From: Clostridium saccharoperbutylacetonicum N1-4(HMT)
GTDB taxonomy: Bacteria > Bacillota > Clostridia > Clostridiales > Clostridiaceae
Length of the DNA stretch: 64,000 bases
Direction of reading: 5' to 3'
Assembly (NCBI RefSeq): GCF_000340885.1
Contig: NC_020291.1
Coordinates: forward strand, 1,425,001-1,489,000
Numbering within the stretch: the first letter of the stretch is position 1; every line of letters starts with the position of its first letter. The position numbers and the translations under genes were made by a program. Below, piece after piece: positions 25,014 through 34,259 of this stretch. A model generated the notes under the pieces. That model was given only the letters and a program-made list of their open reading frames with translations, searched no databases and was not told the origin of the DNA.

Positions 25014-25880
25014 ATGGCAATTAATTGGTTTCCGGGACATATGAAAAAGACTCAAAGAGAAATTAAAGAAAATTTAAAGCTGGTAGATGCTGTAATTGAA
25101 ATAAGAGATGCCAGAATTCCAAGAAGTTCAGCAAATCCTGATATTGAAAAATTATTAGAAGGAAAGCCAAGAATTATACTTTTAAATAAAAGTGATTTAA
25201 CTGATAGTAATGTTACTAAGGAATGGATCGACTATTTAACAAATGATATTGTTAGAGTTTTAGAAGTAAATTGTTTGAAAGGCGATGGATTAAAAAATAT
25301 AAAACCTATGTTGTTAAATCTTTTAAAAGAAAAGCATGATAGATTAAGAGCAAAAGGTATGGTTAACATAATGATGAGAGTTATGGTAGTTGGTATACCT
25401 AATGTTGGAAAGTCAACATTTATAAATAAAATGGCAAGGAATAATATTGCTAAAACTGGAGATAGACCAGGTGTTACAAAAAGCAAACAATGGATAAAAA
25501 CTGGAGCTGGAATTGAACTTTTAGATACACCAGGAGTACTATGGCCAAAATTCGAAGATGATGAAACAGCATTGAATTTAGCTTTTACAGGGGCTATAAA
25601 AGATGAAATAATGGATATTGAAGAATTAGCCTTGAAGCTTGTTGATAGATTACAGGAAAGCTATGAAGCTAAATTAAAGGAAAGATATAAATTGACGGAG
25701 GTTTTTGAAAACCCGTTAGATACTTTGGATGCTATTGGTAAAAAAAGAGGTACTTTAATTTCAGGTGGACAAATTGATTATAATAGATTAGCGGTTATTT
25801 TACTTGATGAATTTAGGGCAGGTAAAATGGGAAAAATTTCATTAGAGCGTCCAGGAGAAGAAGAAAATGAGGATAATTAA
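25014..25880 (+). CDS. rbgA: Ribosome biogenesis GTPase RbgA (YlqF)
   Basis: RbgA drives a late step of 50S assembly. The 288-residue protein is a circularly permuted GTPase: the G4 motif NKSD at 58-61 precedes G1 GIPNVGKS at 127-134 and G3 DTPG at 171-174. A helical C-terminal domain follows. GGGAGG precedes the ATG. It overlaps rnhB by 14 bases, the same pair as in Bacillus. Confidence 0.96.
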   Translation: MAINWFPGHMKKTQREIKENLKLVDAVIEIRDARIPRSSANPDIEKLLEGKPRIILLNKSDLTDSNVTKEWIDYLTNDIVRVLEVNCLKGDGLKNIKPMLLNLLKEKHDRLRAKGMVNIMMRVMVVGIPNVGKSTFINKMARNNIAKTGDRPGVTKSKQWIKTGAGIELLDTPGVLWPKFEDDETALNLAFTGAIKDEIMDIEELALKLVDRLQESYEAKLKERYKLTEVFENPLDTLDAIGKKRGTLISGGQIDYNRLAVILLDEFRAGKMGKISLERPGEEENEDN

Positions 25881-26679
25881 TGAAGGGATAGCAGCATTAT
25901 CATTTTCTGAAATAAAAGCTGAAATAAGTCAGATTCCAGTAATCGACTATTATAGAAATGGGAAGCTGTCAGAAGTAATAAAATGTTTTGAAAATGAAAA
26001 AAGAAAGAATGTATTATCGATAAAAACTAGGATTGAAAAAGAATTAGATTCCTATTTAACTGAAATTAATAGAGTTAAAAAAATGTATGAATTTGATAAA
26101 GCTTTTGGAAATTATAAATATGTTGCAGGCGTAGATGAGGTTGGAAGAGGCCCTCTAGCAGGACCAATTGTTGCATGTAGTGTTATATTGGATTTGAATG
26201 TTCTAGATGAGGACTTGATTTTATATTTAAATGATTCTAAAAAAGTAAAAGAATCTAAACGAGAGGAACTTTCAGAAATTATAAAAGAAAAAGCTGTGAG
26301 TTATAGTATTGCAGTTTCTTCTAATGAGGAAATTGATGAAAAAGGAATAGCTTTTTCAAATAACAAAGTATTCTTAGATAGTTGTAATTCTTTAACTGTG
26401 AAGCCTGATTTGGTATTATCTGATGGATATTTAGTGAAAAATATTCAAATAGAAAATAAATCAGTAATAAAAGGTGATACAAAAAGTGCAAGTATTGCAG
26501 CGGCATCAATTGTAGCTAAGGTATATAGAGATAATCTTATGAAGAAGTATGCTGAAAAGTATCCATATTATGATTTTGAAAAGAATGTTGGATATGGAAC
26601 ACCAAATCATATTGAAGCATTAAAGGCTTATGGAAAATGTGAGATACACAGAAATAGTTTTTTAACTAAGTTGTTATAA
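25867..26679 (+). CDS. rnhB: Ribonuclease HII
   Basis: RNase HII removes RNA from RNA-DNA hybrids and single ribonucleotides from DNA. The 270-residue protein has a helical N-terminal extension of about 80 residues and the catalytic GVDEVGRGPLAGP with Asp90-Glu91, LNDSKKVKESKREEL, and GDTKSASIAAASIVAKV. It is translationally coupled to rbgA. An inverted repeat lies after it. Confidence 0.95.
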   Translation: MRIINEGIAALSFSEIKAEISQIPVIDYYRNGKLSEVIKCFENEKRKNVLSIKTRIEKELDSYLTEINRVKKMYEFDKAFGNYKYVAGVDEVGRGPLAGPIVACSVILDLNVLDEDLILYLNDSKKVKESKREELSEIIKEKAVSYSIAVSSNEEIDEKGIAFSNNKVFLDSCNSLTVKPDLVLSDGYLVKNIQIENKSVIKGDTKSASIAAASIVAKVYRDNLMKKYAEKYPYYDFEKNVGYGTPNHIEALKAYGKCEIHRNSFLTKLL

Positions 26680-26696
26680 AATAAATAATATATAGC

Positions 26697-26730
26697 TAGG
26701 CGTATATCTATTAGAAGAGATGTACGCCTA
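26697..26730. terminator. Inverted repeat between rnhB and yraN
   Basis: TAGGCGTA (26697-26704) and TACGCCTA (26723-26730) form an 8-base-pair stem with an 18-base loop between convergent genes. There is no clear T-run on either side, so termination is inferred from position. Confidence 0.5.
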
Positions 26731-26791
26731 ATTGCAATGAATTTAAATAGGAAGAATTATAAACTAGTTTGGAATAGAAAAGAAATTAGAA

Positions 26792-27160
26792 TTATAATCT
26801 GAATGCATCAGTTATATGATTTATTTTAAATAATGTATTATATGAATTTAAATAAACTTCAATAATATCAAATCTTATATTGATATTAAATAGTTTTTTA
26901 TAATTAATATATGATTTAGTAATGTTTATTATGGACATTTGTTTTGTATAATTAACTGATTCTTTTGGTAATCCAAAACTGTAATTATATCTACCTTTGA
27001 CTTCAAGAATTATTAATAAATTATTTTTTATACATATTATATCTATTTCTCCTAAATGATTTCTAAAATTTCTGTCTAATATATTATAATTTTTATTCTT
27101 AAGGTATTGAGTGGCTAATTCTTCACAATAGCTCCCGATATCTTTATTTGATCTTTTCAA
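26792..27160 (-). CDS. yraN: UPF0102 family protein YraN
   Basis: The 122-residue protein has the Holliday-junction-resolvase-like nuclease core: EELATQYLKNKNYNILDRNF, then GEIDIICIK and LLIILEVKGR, which supply the E, D and ExK residues of a PD-(D/E)XK fold. The activity is not established. It starts with TTG at 27160, preceded by GGAGTGATT. It is the only minus-strand gene between rnhB and comM, which fits the usual yraN-comM-dprA association. Confidence 0.9.
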   Translation of the reverse strand: MKRSNKDIGSYCEELATQYLKNKNYNILDRNFRNHLGEIDIICIKNNLLIILEVKGRYNYSFGLPKESVNYTKQMSIINITKSYINYKKLFNINIRFDIIEVYLNSYNTLFKINHITDAFRL

Positions 27161-27317
27161 TAAATCACTCCAATTTAAAATAAATTCTTATTATATTAAA
27201 ATAATTGTTGTATATGCCTACCTTAAGATTATTAACAATAAAAAATTATCTAAACAAATTTTTGTTTATAGAATTATTTTTAGAATGTGTGTCTATAATC
27301 ATTAGAGGGTGATATAT

Positions 27318-28838
27318 ATGGCAGTGAAAATAATTAGTGCAACGCACAATGGTTTAGAAGGTTTCTTAATAAAAGTGGAAGTAGATATAACAAAGGGGTT
27401 ACCAATGTTTAATATAGTCGGACTTCCAGATGCATCAGTAAAGGAAGCGAAAGAAAGAGTTAGGTCAGCAATTATAAATTGTGGATTTGAGTTTCCTTTA
27501 GGAAGAATTACAATAAATTTGGCTCCGGCAGATGTGAGAAAGATAGGGTCTCTTCTGGATTTACCTATCGCTATTGGAATATTAATGGAGTCTGGACAAA
27601 TTTGTAAGAAAAACATCGAAAATTGTATGGTGTTTGGTGAGTTATCACTATTTGGTGAACTTAAGGGTATAAAAGGAACCATACCAATAATAATAGAAGG
27701 AGCAAAGGAAAAAATAAATAAGTTTGTTTTTCCTTATGAAAATTTAAAAGAAAGTTATTACTTTAAAGGTGTGGAATACTATCCTTTAAAGAATTTAAAG
27801 GAAGTTATTTCTTATATTACATATGAAGATATACTTCCATATGAAGAAGAGAATTGTTTACAAGAAGAGAACAATTATGAAGCATTGGATTATGGAGATG
27901 TAATAGGGCAGTATTCAGCTAAAAGAGCTTTAGAAATTGCTGCAGCTGGAAAGCATAATATTATTTTATATGGTGAACCTGGATGTGGTAAAACAATGCT
28001 TGTAAAGGCATTAATTTCAATATTACCGTCATTATCTCAAGATGAGTTAATAGAGACTGCTAAAATTTATAGTGCGTGTGGACTTATTAATAAAATTTCG
28101 CACATTAACAGACCGTTTAGATCCCCGCATCATACAATAACAAAGCAAGCATTGATTGGCGGTGGCAAAGAAATAAAACCAGGAGAAATAACTCTTGCGC
28201 ATAATGGCGTGTTGTTTTTAGATGAGATTTTAGAATTTAAAAAAGAAGTTTTAGAAACGTTAAGAGAACCTCTTGAAGAGAAAAATGTAAATATAAATCG
28301 AATTAGCGGAAGCTATCAGATGCCAGCAGATTTTATGTTAGTTGGAGCATTTAATCCTATTGAAAATAATGAGGATAAAGATTTTACAGATAATAAATAC
28401 TATTTTAATACAAGAATAAATAAATATAATAAAAAAATTTCTAGTGCTCTTTTAGATAGAATTGATATTTTGAATTATGTGCCTAGGTTAAATTATGAGG
28501 AAATTGAAAATAATAAAGATTCGTATAATTCAGAAGTAATGAGGGAAAATGTTTTTAGAGCAAGAGAAACTCAAAAGGAAAGGTTTAAGAATACAGGGTA
28601 TAAATATAATTCTGATTTAAGAGGAAAGGATATATTTGAAATCTGTAGAGTTGATCAAAGATGTACTGATATTTTAAAACAATATTATAATACATCAAAT
28701 GTGTCTTTAAGAGGGTTTGGTAAAGTTATTAAATTATCAAGGACGATAGCAGATATTGATAATAAAAAAGATATTTTAGAGGGGCATATTTTAGAAGCAT
28801 TTAGCTATAGGAAAAATATTAATGGAGAAATTATATAA
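27318..28838 (+). CDS. comM: Magnesium-chelatase-like AAA ATPase ComM/YifB
   Basis: ComM helicases widen branch migration during uptake of foreign DNA. The 506-residue protein has a Lon-like N-terminal domain (GLPMFNIVGLPDASVKEAKER), Walker A GEPGCGKT near residue 215, Walker B GVLFLDEILEF, and a C-terminal Mg-chelatase domain. ATG 27318 has GGGTGA upstream. dprA follows after 15 bases, so the two transformation-related genes share a transcript. Confidence 0.93.
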   Translation: MAVKIISATHNGLEGFLIKVEVDITKGLPMFNIVGLPDASVKEAKERVRSAIINCGFEFPLGRITINLAPADVRKIGSLLDLPIAIGILMESGQICKKNIENCMVFGELSLFGELKGIKGTIPIIIEGAKEKINKFVFPYENLKESYYFKGVEYYPLKNLKEVISYITYEDILPYEEENCLQEENNYEALDYGDVIGQYSAKRALEIAAAGKHNIILYGEPGCGKTMLVKALISILPSLSQDELIETAKIYSACGLINKISHINRPFRSPHHTITKQALIGGGKEIKPGEITLAHNGVLFLDEILEFKKEVLETLREPLEEKNVNINRISGSYQMPADFMLVGAFNPIENNEDKDFTDNKYYFNTRINKYNKKISSALLDRIDILNYVPRLNYEEIENNKDSYNSEVMRENVFRARETQKERFKNTGYKYNSDLRGKDIFEICRVDQRCTDILKQYYNTSNVSLRGFGKVIKLSRTIADIDNKKDILEGHILEAFSYRKNINGEII

Positions 28839-28853
28839 TATAGAAGGGAAAAA

Positions 28854-29912
28854 ATGATGGATTATGATTTATGGTTGATACTTATTGAAATATCAAATTA
28901 TCAAAAAATAAAATTAATAAAAAAATATAAAACTGCAGAAAATGTATATAATAATTTTGAGAATATTCTAAAAGAAAATGAAGTTGTAAGAAAAAAATTA
29001 AAAAATTTTCAAAAAGAAGATTTGAATTATGCAGTATTGAAATTAAAGGAAGTAATAGCTAGAGAAAAAATAAACTATATTACATATGCAAATCCCTTGT
29101 ATACAGAGAAATTGAGCGGGATTCTAAGTGCTCCATTTTTCCTGTTTTATAAAGGAAATATAGATGTAATTAATAACAAATCCATAGGAGTTGTGGGAGC
29201 GAGAAAATGCTCAAGTTATGGAATTGCTGTAACAAAACTCTTGACAAAGGAGCTTATTACTAATAATATTACGCTTATAAGCGGAGGTGCAAGAGGAGTA
29301 GATTCAATTGCACATAAAACTGCTTTAGAAAATGATGGATATAACATATGTGTCCTAGGTTGTGGCATAGATATAGCATATCCAACGGAAAATAAAGTGC
29401 TATTTTCAAAAATAGCTGAAAAAGGTGTAGTGATTTCAGAATTTTTACCTGGAACTAGACCACTCAGGGAGAATTTCCCTAAGAGAAATAGAATAATTAG
29501 TGGACTTAGTAGCGGAGTAGTAGTAACTGAAGCATCAGAAAAAAGTGGATCGTTAATAACAGCAAGGCTTACGCTTCAACAACAAAAAACTGTTGCTGTT
29601 GTGCCTGGTTCTATATTATATGCTGGTTCAAGTGGATCAAATAAGTTAATTAGAGATGGTGCTAGTATATGTACTGATAAAGAAGATCTAAAAAGCTTAT
29701 TAAGCTTGGAACATATCGATATTGGACCTATGAATTTTACACCAGAAAAAAGTGAAATATTAGATTTAATTACTGATTCACCAATTCACATAGATGATAT
29801 TTTTAAAAATACGTCTGTTGATAGAGGAGCTTTATATGCACTACTATTTGAGATGCAAATAAAAAGTGAAATTATTTGCCTACCGGGGAATTACTATGTG
29901 AAAACAATTTAA
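28854..29912 (+). CDS. dprA: DNA processing protein DprA (Smf)
   Basis: DprA loads RecA on incoming single-stranded DNA. The 352-residue protein has a helical N-terminal domain, the Rossmann core SIGVVGARKCSSYG, LISGGARGVDSIAHKTAL, PKRNRIISGLSSGVVVTEA and SGSLITARLTLQQ, and a C-terminal winged-helix DprA domain. A second ATG one codon on is possible. Natural competence is not shown for most clostridia, so the role may be recombination in general. Confidence 0.94.
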   Translation: MMDYDLWLILIEISNYQKIKLIKKYKTAENVYNNFENILKENEVVRKKLKNFQKEDLNYAVLKLKEVIAREKINYITYANPLYTEKLSGILSAPFFLFYKGNIDVINNKSIGVVGARKCSSYGIAVTKLLTKELITNNITLISGGARGVDSIAHKTALENDGYNICVLGCGIDIAYPTENKVLFSKIAEKGVVISEFLPGTRPLRENFPKRNRIISGLSSGVVVTEASEKSGSLITARLTLQQQKTVAVVPGSILYAGSSGSNKLIRDGASICTDKEDLKSLLSLEHIDIGPMNFTPEKSEILDLITDSPIHIDDIFKNTSVDRGALYALLFEMQIKSEIICLPGNYYVKTI

Positions 29913-29920
29913 AAATGTGT

Positions 29921-29962
29921 AGGGGGTGAAGGCTTCATAATTTTTTATGAAGTTATACTATG
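29921..29962 (+). promoter_or_regulatory. Hairpin-bridged ribosome binding site of topA
   Basis: AGGGGGTGA (29921-29929) is 30 bases from the ATG at 29960. CTTCATAA (29933-29940) and TTATGAAG (29945-29952) form an 8-base-pair stem around TTTT, extendable by two G-U pairs. Folded, it leaves 10 bases (6 with the wobble pairs) between binding site and start. No other in-frame start exists upstream before a stop at 29948. Confidence 0.55.
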
Positions 29963-32053
29963 GGTCAAAAACTTGTAATTGTTGAATCGCCAGCAAAAGC
30001 TAAAACAATAGGAAAATATTTAGGAAAAAATTATACAGTAGAAGCATCTATGGGACATGTTAGAGATTTACCTAAAAGTACTTTAGGAGTTGATATAGAA
30101 AATAACTATACCCCTAAGTATATAACTATTAGAGGAAAGGGCGAATTAATTGATAAATTAAGAAAAGCTGCAAAGAAAGCAGATAAAGTTTATCTTGCTA
30201 CCGACCCTGATAGAGAAGGGGAAGCTATTTCTTGGCATCTAGCTAATATTTTAAAAATTTCTGACGATGATACTTGTAGAATTGTATTTAATGAGGTTAC
30301 TAAATCAGCTGTAAAAGCATCTATTAAAGAAGCTAGAAAGATAGATTTGGATTTAGTTGATGCACAGCAAGCAAGAAGAGTATTAGATAGACTTGTGGGG
30401 TATGAAATAAGTCCGATTTTATGGAAAAATGTTAAGTGGGGACTTAGCGCAGGAAGAGTACAATCAGCTGCATTGAAATTAATATGTGATAGGGAAAAAG
30501 AAATTAATGATTTTATTCCTAAAGAATATTGGTCAATAGATTGCACACTTAAAAAAGAAAAAAAGAAATTTCCAGTGAGACTTTCAACATATAAAGGAAA
30601 AAAGATTGAGATAGAAAAAGAAGATATAGCAAATGATATTCTAAAAGAATTAAAAACCGGAGATTTTATTGTTCAATCAATAAAAAAAGGTAAGAAAAGT
30701 AGAAATCCACTTCCACCTTTTACAACAAGTACACTTCAACAAGATGCAAACAGAAAATTAAATTTTATGACTAAAAGGACTATGTCTATAGCTCAGGGAC
30801 TTTATGAAGGAGTTGAAGTAAAGGGATACGGAACTGTTGGTTTAATAACATATATGAGGACAGATTCAGTAAGAATTTCTGAAGAAGCACAAGAAAGAGC
30901 AAAAGAGTATATAGGAAGTACTTATGGAAAAGAATATTTACCAAATTATCCTAGAATATACAAAGGTAAAAAGAATATTCAAGATGCCCATGAAGCAATA
31001 AGGCCTACATATGTGGAAATTACGCCTGAAGTTGCAAAAGAAAACTTAACAGCAGAGCAATATAAATTATATTCATTAATATGGAATAGATTTGTAGCAA
31101 GTCAAATGGCTTCATGTGAGTTAAATACAAATTCTATAGATATATTAAATGGTGATTATAAGTTTAAAGCATCTGGATCGATAATTTCATTTGATGGTTT
31201 TATGAAGATATATGAATACTCTAATGAAGATGATGAAAATTCAGTAATGTTACCGGAATTAGAGGAAAATGAAAAACTTAAAGTAGATTCACTTGAAGGA
31301 ACTCAGCATTTTACTCAACCAGCACCAAGATATACAGAAGCTTCATTTGTAAAATTATTAGAGGAAAAAGAAATAGGTAGACCAAGTACCTATGTACCAA
31401 CAATTTCGACTTTGCTTGGAAGAAATTATGTTATTCGTGAAAAGAAAAACTTAGTGCCTACAGAACTTGGGGGAATAGTAAATAACATAGTAAGTGAATA
31501 TTTTAAGCAAATAGTAGATATTGATTTTACAGCAGATATGGAGAAAAAACTTGATGATGTCGAAGAAGGAAATGAAAATTGGACTAAAATAGTGGAAGAG
31601 TTTTTTGGACCATTAAAAGTTGCCATAGAAAAAGCTGAGAAAGAAATATCAAAAGTGGTTATTGAAGATAAAGTAAGTGATGTAAAATGTGAAAAATGTG
31701 GGCGAATGATGGTTATTAAAAGAGGAAGATTTGGTGAATTTTTAGCATGTCCAGGGTATCCAGAGTGTAAAAATGCTAAACCTATAGTTGAAGAACTAGA
31801 TGTTCCTTGTCCTGAGTGCGGTAAAGCAATTGTAGCTAAGAAAAGTAAAAAGGGAAAGAAATTTTTTGGATGTGTTGGATATCCAGAATGTAAATTTGTA
31901 AGTTGGTATGAACCAGTTAAAGAAAAATGTCCTAAATGTAATTCTTATATGGTATTGAAGTATTCGAAAACAAAGGGGAAATTTGTACAATGTTCAAATA
32001 CTGAGTGTGATTATACAGAAAAATTGAAGGATGAAAATCAAGAACAAAATTAA
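29960..32053 (+). CDS. topA: DNA topoisomerase I
   Basis: TopA relaxes negative supercoils by single-strand passage. The 697-residue protein has the TOPRIM domain (LVIVESPAKAKTIGKYLG, YLATDPDREGEAISWHL), the active-site tyrosine near 298 in TYMRTDSVRIS, and three C-terminal zinc fingers of the CxxC...C type from about residue 575 (CEKCGR, CPECGK, CPKCNS). Length is normal. It is preceded by dprA, as in Bacillus, and its binding site is bridged by a hairpin. Confidence 0.97.
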   Translation: MGQKLVIVESPAKAKTIGKYLGKNYTVEASMGHVRDLPKSTLGVDIENNYTPKYITIRGKGELIDKLRKAAKKADKVYLATDPDREGEAISWHLANILKISDDDTCRIVFNEVTKSAVKASIKEARKIDLDLVDAQQARRVLDRLVGYEISPILWKNVKWGLSAGRVQSAALKLICDREKEINDFIPKEYWSIDCTLKKEKKKFPVRLSTYKGKKIEIEKEDIANDILKELKTGDFIVQSIKKGKKSRNPLPPFTTSTLQQDANRKLNFMTKRTMSIAQGLYEGVEVKGYGTVGLITYMRTDSVRISEEAQERAKEYIGSTYGKEYLPNYPRIYKGKKNIQDAHEAIRPTYVEITPEVAKENLTAEQYKLYSLIWNRFVASQMASCELNTNSIDILNGDYKFKASGSIISFDGFMKIYEYSNEDDENSVMLPELEENEKLKVDSLEGTQHFTQPAPRYTEASFVKLLEEKEIGRPSTYVPTISTLLGRNYVIREKKNLVPTELGGIVNNIVSEYFKQIVDIDFTADMEKKLDDVEEGNENWTKIVEEFFGPLKVAIEKAEKEISKVVIEDKVSDVKCEKCGRMMVIKRGRFGEFLACPGYPECKNAKPIVEELDVPCPECGKAIVAKKSKKGKKFFGCVGYPECKFVSWYEPVKEKCPKCNSYMVLKYSKTKGKFVQCSNTECDYTEKLKDENQEQN

Positions 32054-32160
32054 ACAATTATAAGTATATTTAATAAATGAAGTGATGCTTTTTTGTCGAA
32101 TAGCAAAAAAGAAGTGTTGAAAATGAGAATTTTATGTGATAAACTAGTTTTAATAGTGAC

Positions 32161-32198
32161 TTGTTAAAAAATTCAGTATATTGCGAATTTTCTAACAA
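32161..32198 (+). promoter_or_regulatory. Hairpin and candidate CodY box before codY
   Basis: TTGTTAAAAAATTC (32161-32174) pairs with GAATTTTCTAACAA (32185-32198) at 13 of 14 positions around a 10-base loop. The stretch AATTTTCTAACAACT from 32186 matches the CodY consensus AATTTTCWGAAAATT at 12 of 15 positions. No clear promoter is seen in the 200-base topA-codY gap. Confidence 0.4.
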
Positions 32199-32253
32199 CT
32201 TAGAAGGTTCATTTATATAACAGTTATATACTGTTACCAAGGAGGATAATAAT

Positions 32254-33030
32254 ATGACATCATTATTAAATAAAACTAGAATGTTAAATAAAATTCTACA
32301 GAAATCTGGTACAGAACCTGTAGCATTTCAAGATATATGTACATTATTAAGCGAAGTTCTTGAATGTAATGCATACATAATAAGTAAAAAAGGTAAAGTG
32401 CTAGGATACACATTTGGAAATGATTTTGAATGTGAAGCAATGGAGAAAAAAGTTATAGAAGATAAGAGATTTCCAGAAGATTACAATAACACATTGTTGG
32501 AAGTTAACGATACTTTGGCTAATCTTCCCAATGAAGGAAGATGCGTGTTTCAAGAAATTGGTAAATGCAAAAAAGTAGATAAGCTATCAACAATAGTTCC
32601 GATTATAGGAAGCAGAGAAAGAATAGGAACATTAATATTAGCTAGATTCGGTAATCCATTTACTGATGAAGATTTGGTTTTAGTAGAATATAGTGCTACA
32701 ATAGTTGGGATGGAAATGCTTAGAGCTATGCAAGATGAAATTGCTGAAGATACAAGAAAAAAGGCAGTAGTTCAATTAGCGATAGGAACTCTTTCTTATT
32801 CTGAATTAGAAGCAGTTGAGCATATATTTGATGAACTGAATGGAAATGAAGGTTTGCTAGTTGCTTCGAAAATAGCAGACAAAGTTGGAATTACTAGAAG
32901 TGTTATAGTAAATGCTTTGAGGAAATTTGAAAGTGCAGGAGTTATTGAATCTAGATCTCTTGGAATGAAGGGAACTTACATTAGAATTTTAAATGAAAAA
33001 TTAATAGAAGAATTAAGAAAAATTAAATAA
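32254..33030 (+). CDS. codY: GTP-sensing global regulator CodY
   Basis: CodY represses amino-acid and adaptation genes when branched-chain amino acids and GTP are high. The 258-residue protein has the N-terminal GAF-like domain and the conserved C-terminal winged helix-turn-helix ([20 protein letters not shown] near residues 203-222, then [17 protein letters not shown]). AAGGAGG precedes the ATG. In Bacillus it follows a codV-clpQ-clpY block; here it directly follows topA. A hairpin upstream may be an autoregulatory site. Confidence 0.96.
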   Translation: MTSLLNKTRMLNKILQKSGTEPVAFQDICTLLSEVLECNAYIISKKGKVLGYTFGNDFECEAMEKKVIEDKRFPEDYNNTLLEVNDTLANLPNEGRCVFQEIGKCKKVDKLSTIVPIIGSRERIGTLILARFGNPFTDEDLVLVEYSATIVGMEMLRAMQDEIAEDTRKKAVVQLAIGTLSYSELEAVEHIFDELNGNEGLLVASKIADKVGITRSVIVNALRKFESAGVIESRSLGMKGTYIRILNEKLIEELRKIK

Positions 33031-33033
33031 GTT

Positions 33034-33071
33034 TTATAGCTATAGGCATTAAGCCTATAGCTATTTTTTTT
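33034..33071 (+). terminator. Terminator after codY
   Basis: A perfect 12-base-pair stem (33036-33047 with 33053-33064, ATAGCTATAGGC and its complement), ATTAA loop, then eight T. Confidence 0.93.
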
Positions 33072-33222
33072 GAAAAAATAATTATAATATGTAATATAAA
33101 AAAATAAACTAAAGGATATTTTAAATATGTATAAAATTTATTAAGTATGATAAAACTTAAAATAAATAACATATATTTTTTGATAAGTTGTATTTTATCT
33201 GTCTAAAATTAAAAAATTTTTG

Positions 33223-33251
33223 TTGATACGTTAAATACCTTGTGATATACT
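33223..33251 (+). promoter_or_regulatory. SigA promoter of rpsB
   Basis: TTGATA (33223-33228) and TATACT (33246-33251) are 17 bases apart. The leader from about 33258 to 33362 has a small CTCTT/AAGAG hairpin (33299-33313) and two purine-rich sites (GGAGG at 33334 and AAGGAGG before the ATG). It could bind S2, but I see no family signature. The rest of the 290-base gap before it is AT-rich with no gene. Confidence 0.65.
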
Positions 33252-33362
33252 ACATAAGGTAAGAAAATACGCACATAACCAAATTGATAAATTAGGTGCT
33301 CTTAATTTAAGAGAAGTTTATTAGCTGAAGGTTGTGGAGGTAAAAACCAAGGAGGTAACAAA

Positions 33363-34064
33363 ATGTCAGTAATATCAATGAAACAATTATTAGAAGCAGG
33401 TGTACATTTCGGACACCAAACAAGAAGATGGAACCCTAAGATGGCTCCTTATATCTTCACAGAAAGAAACGGAATCTATATTATAGATCTTCAAAAAACA
33501 GTAAAGAAAGCTGAAGAAGCTTATAACTTTATTAAGCAAGTAGCTGATGAAGGTAAAGATATACTTTTCGTTGGGACTAAGAAACAAGCTCAAGAAGCAA
33601 TACAAGAAGAAGCTATCAGAAGTAACATGCATTTCGTAAATAACAGATGGTTAGGTGGAATGTTAACAAACTTCACTACTATCAAAGGTAGAATTAGAAA
33701 ATTAGAACAAATTGAAAAAATGCAAGAAGATGGAACTTTCGAAGTTCTTCCTAAGAAAGAAGTTATAAAACTTAAGGGAGAAATGGAAAAGCTTGAAAAA
33801 AATCTTGGTGGTATCAGAAATTTAGATGCTACAAATGTTGGAGCAATGTTCATTGTTGATCCAAGAAAAGAAAAGAATGCTATCTTAGAAGCTAAAATCT
33901 TAGGAATACCAGTAGTTGCTATCGTAGATACAAACTGTGATCCAGAAGAAGTTGATTACGTAATACCAGGTAATGACGATGCAATCAGAGCTGTTAAATT
34001 AATAACTGCTAAAATGGCTGATGCAATTATAGAAGCAAGACAAGGTGAACAAATAGCTGAATAA
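33363..34064 (+). CDS. rpsB: 30S ribosomal protein S2
   Basis: S2 joins the 30S subunit late, near the mRNA exit. The 233-residue protein has the family strings [48 protein letters not shown] and the C-terminal [21 protein letters not shown] terminator separates it from tsf, so read-through or a second promoter must serve tsf. Confidence 0.97.
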   Translation: MSVISMKQLLEAGVHFGHQTRRWNPKMAPYIFTERNGIYIIDLQKTVKKAEEAYNFIKQVADEGKDILFVGTKKQAQEAIQEEAIRSNMHFVNNRWLGGMLTNFTTIKGRIRKLEQIEKMQEDGTFEVLPKKEVIKLKGEMEKLEKNLGGIRNLDATNVGAMFIVDPRKEKNAILEAKILGIPVVAIVDTNCDPEEVDYVIPGNDDAIRAVKLITAKMADAIIEARQGEQIAE

Positions 34065-34072
34065 TTAAATAT

Positions 34073-34107
34073 AAGGGTAAGTGAATTTTGTTTCAGTTAC
34101 CCTTTTT
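34073..34107 (+). terminator. Terminator or attenuator between rpsB and tsf
   Basis: AAGGGTAA (34073-34080) pairs with TTACCCTT (34097-34104), extended inward by TGAA/TTCA after one mismatch, then TTT. It lies inside the classic rpsB-tsf unit and may lower tsf relative to rpsB. Confidence 0.75.
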
Positions 34108-34259
34108 GTTAGGTATAGAATAGCAATTGTCACATGAAAAAGACATTTTAGTTGCTTATAAATGAAGTCAGTTTGTGGATAATTCAACTAAGATTAAGAT
34201 AAATATATAAAATTTAATGAATTAAATTTCACTTGATATATAGAGGAGGAATTAATGTT

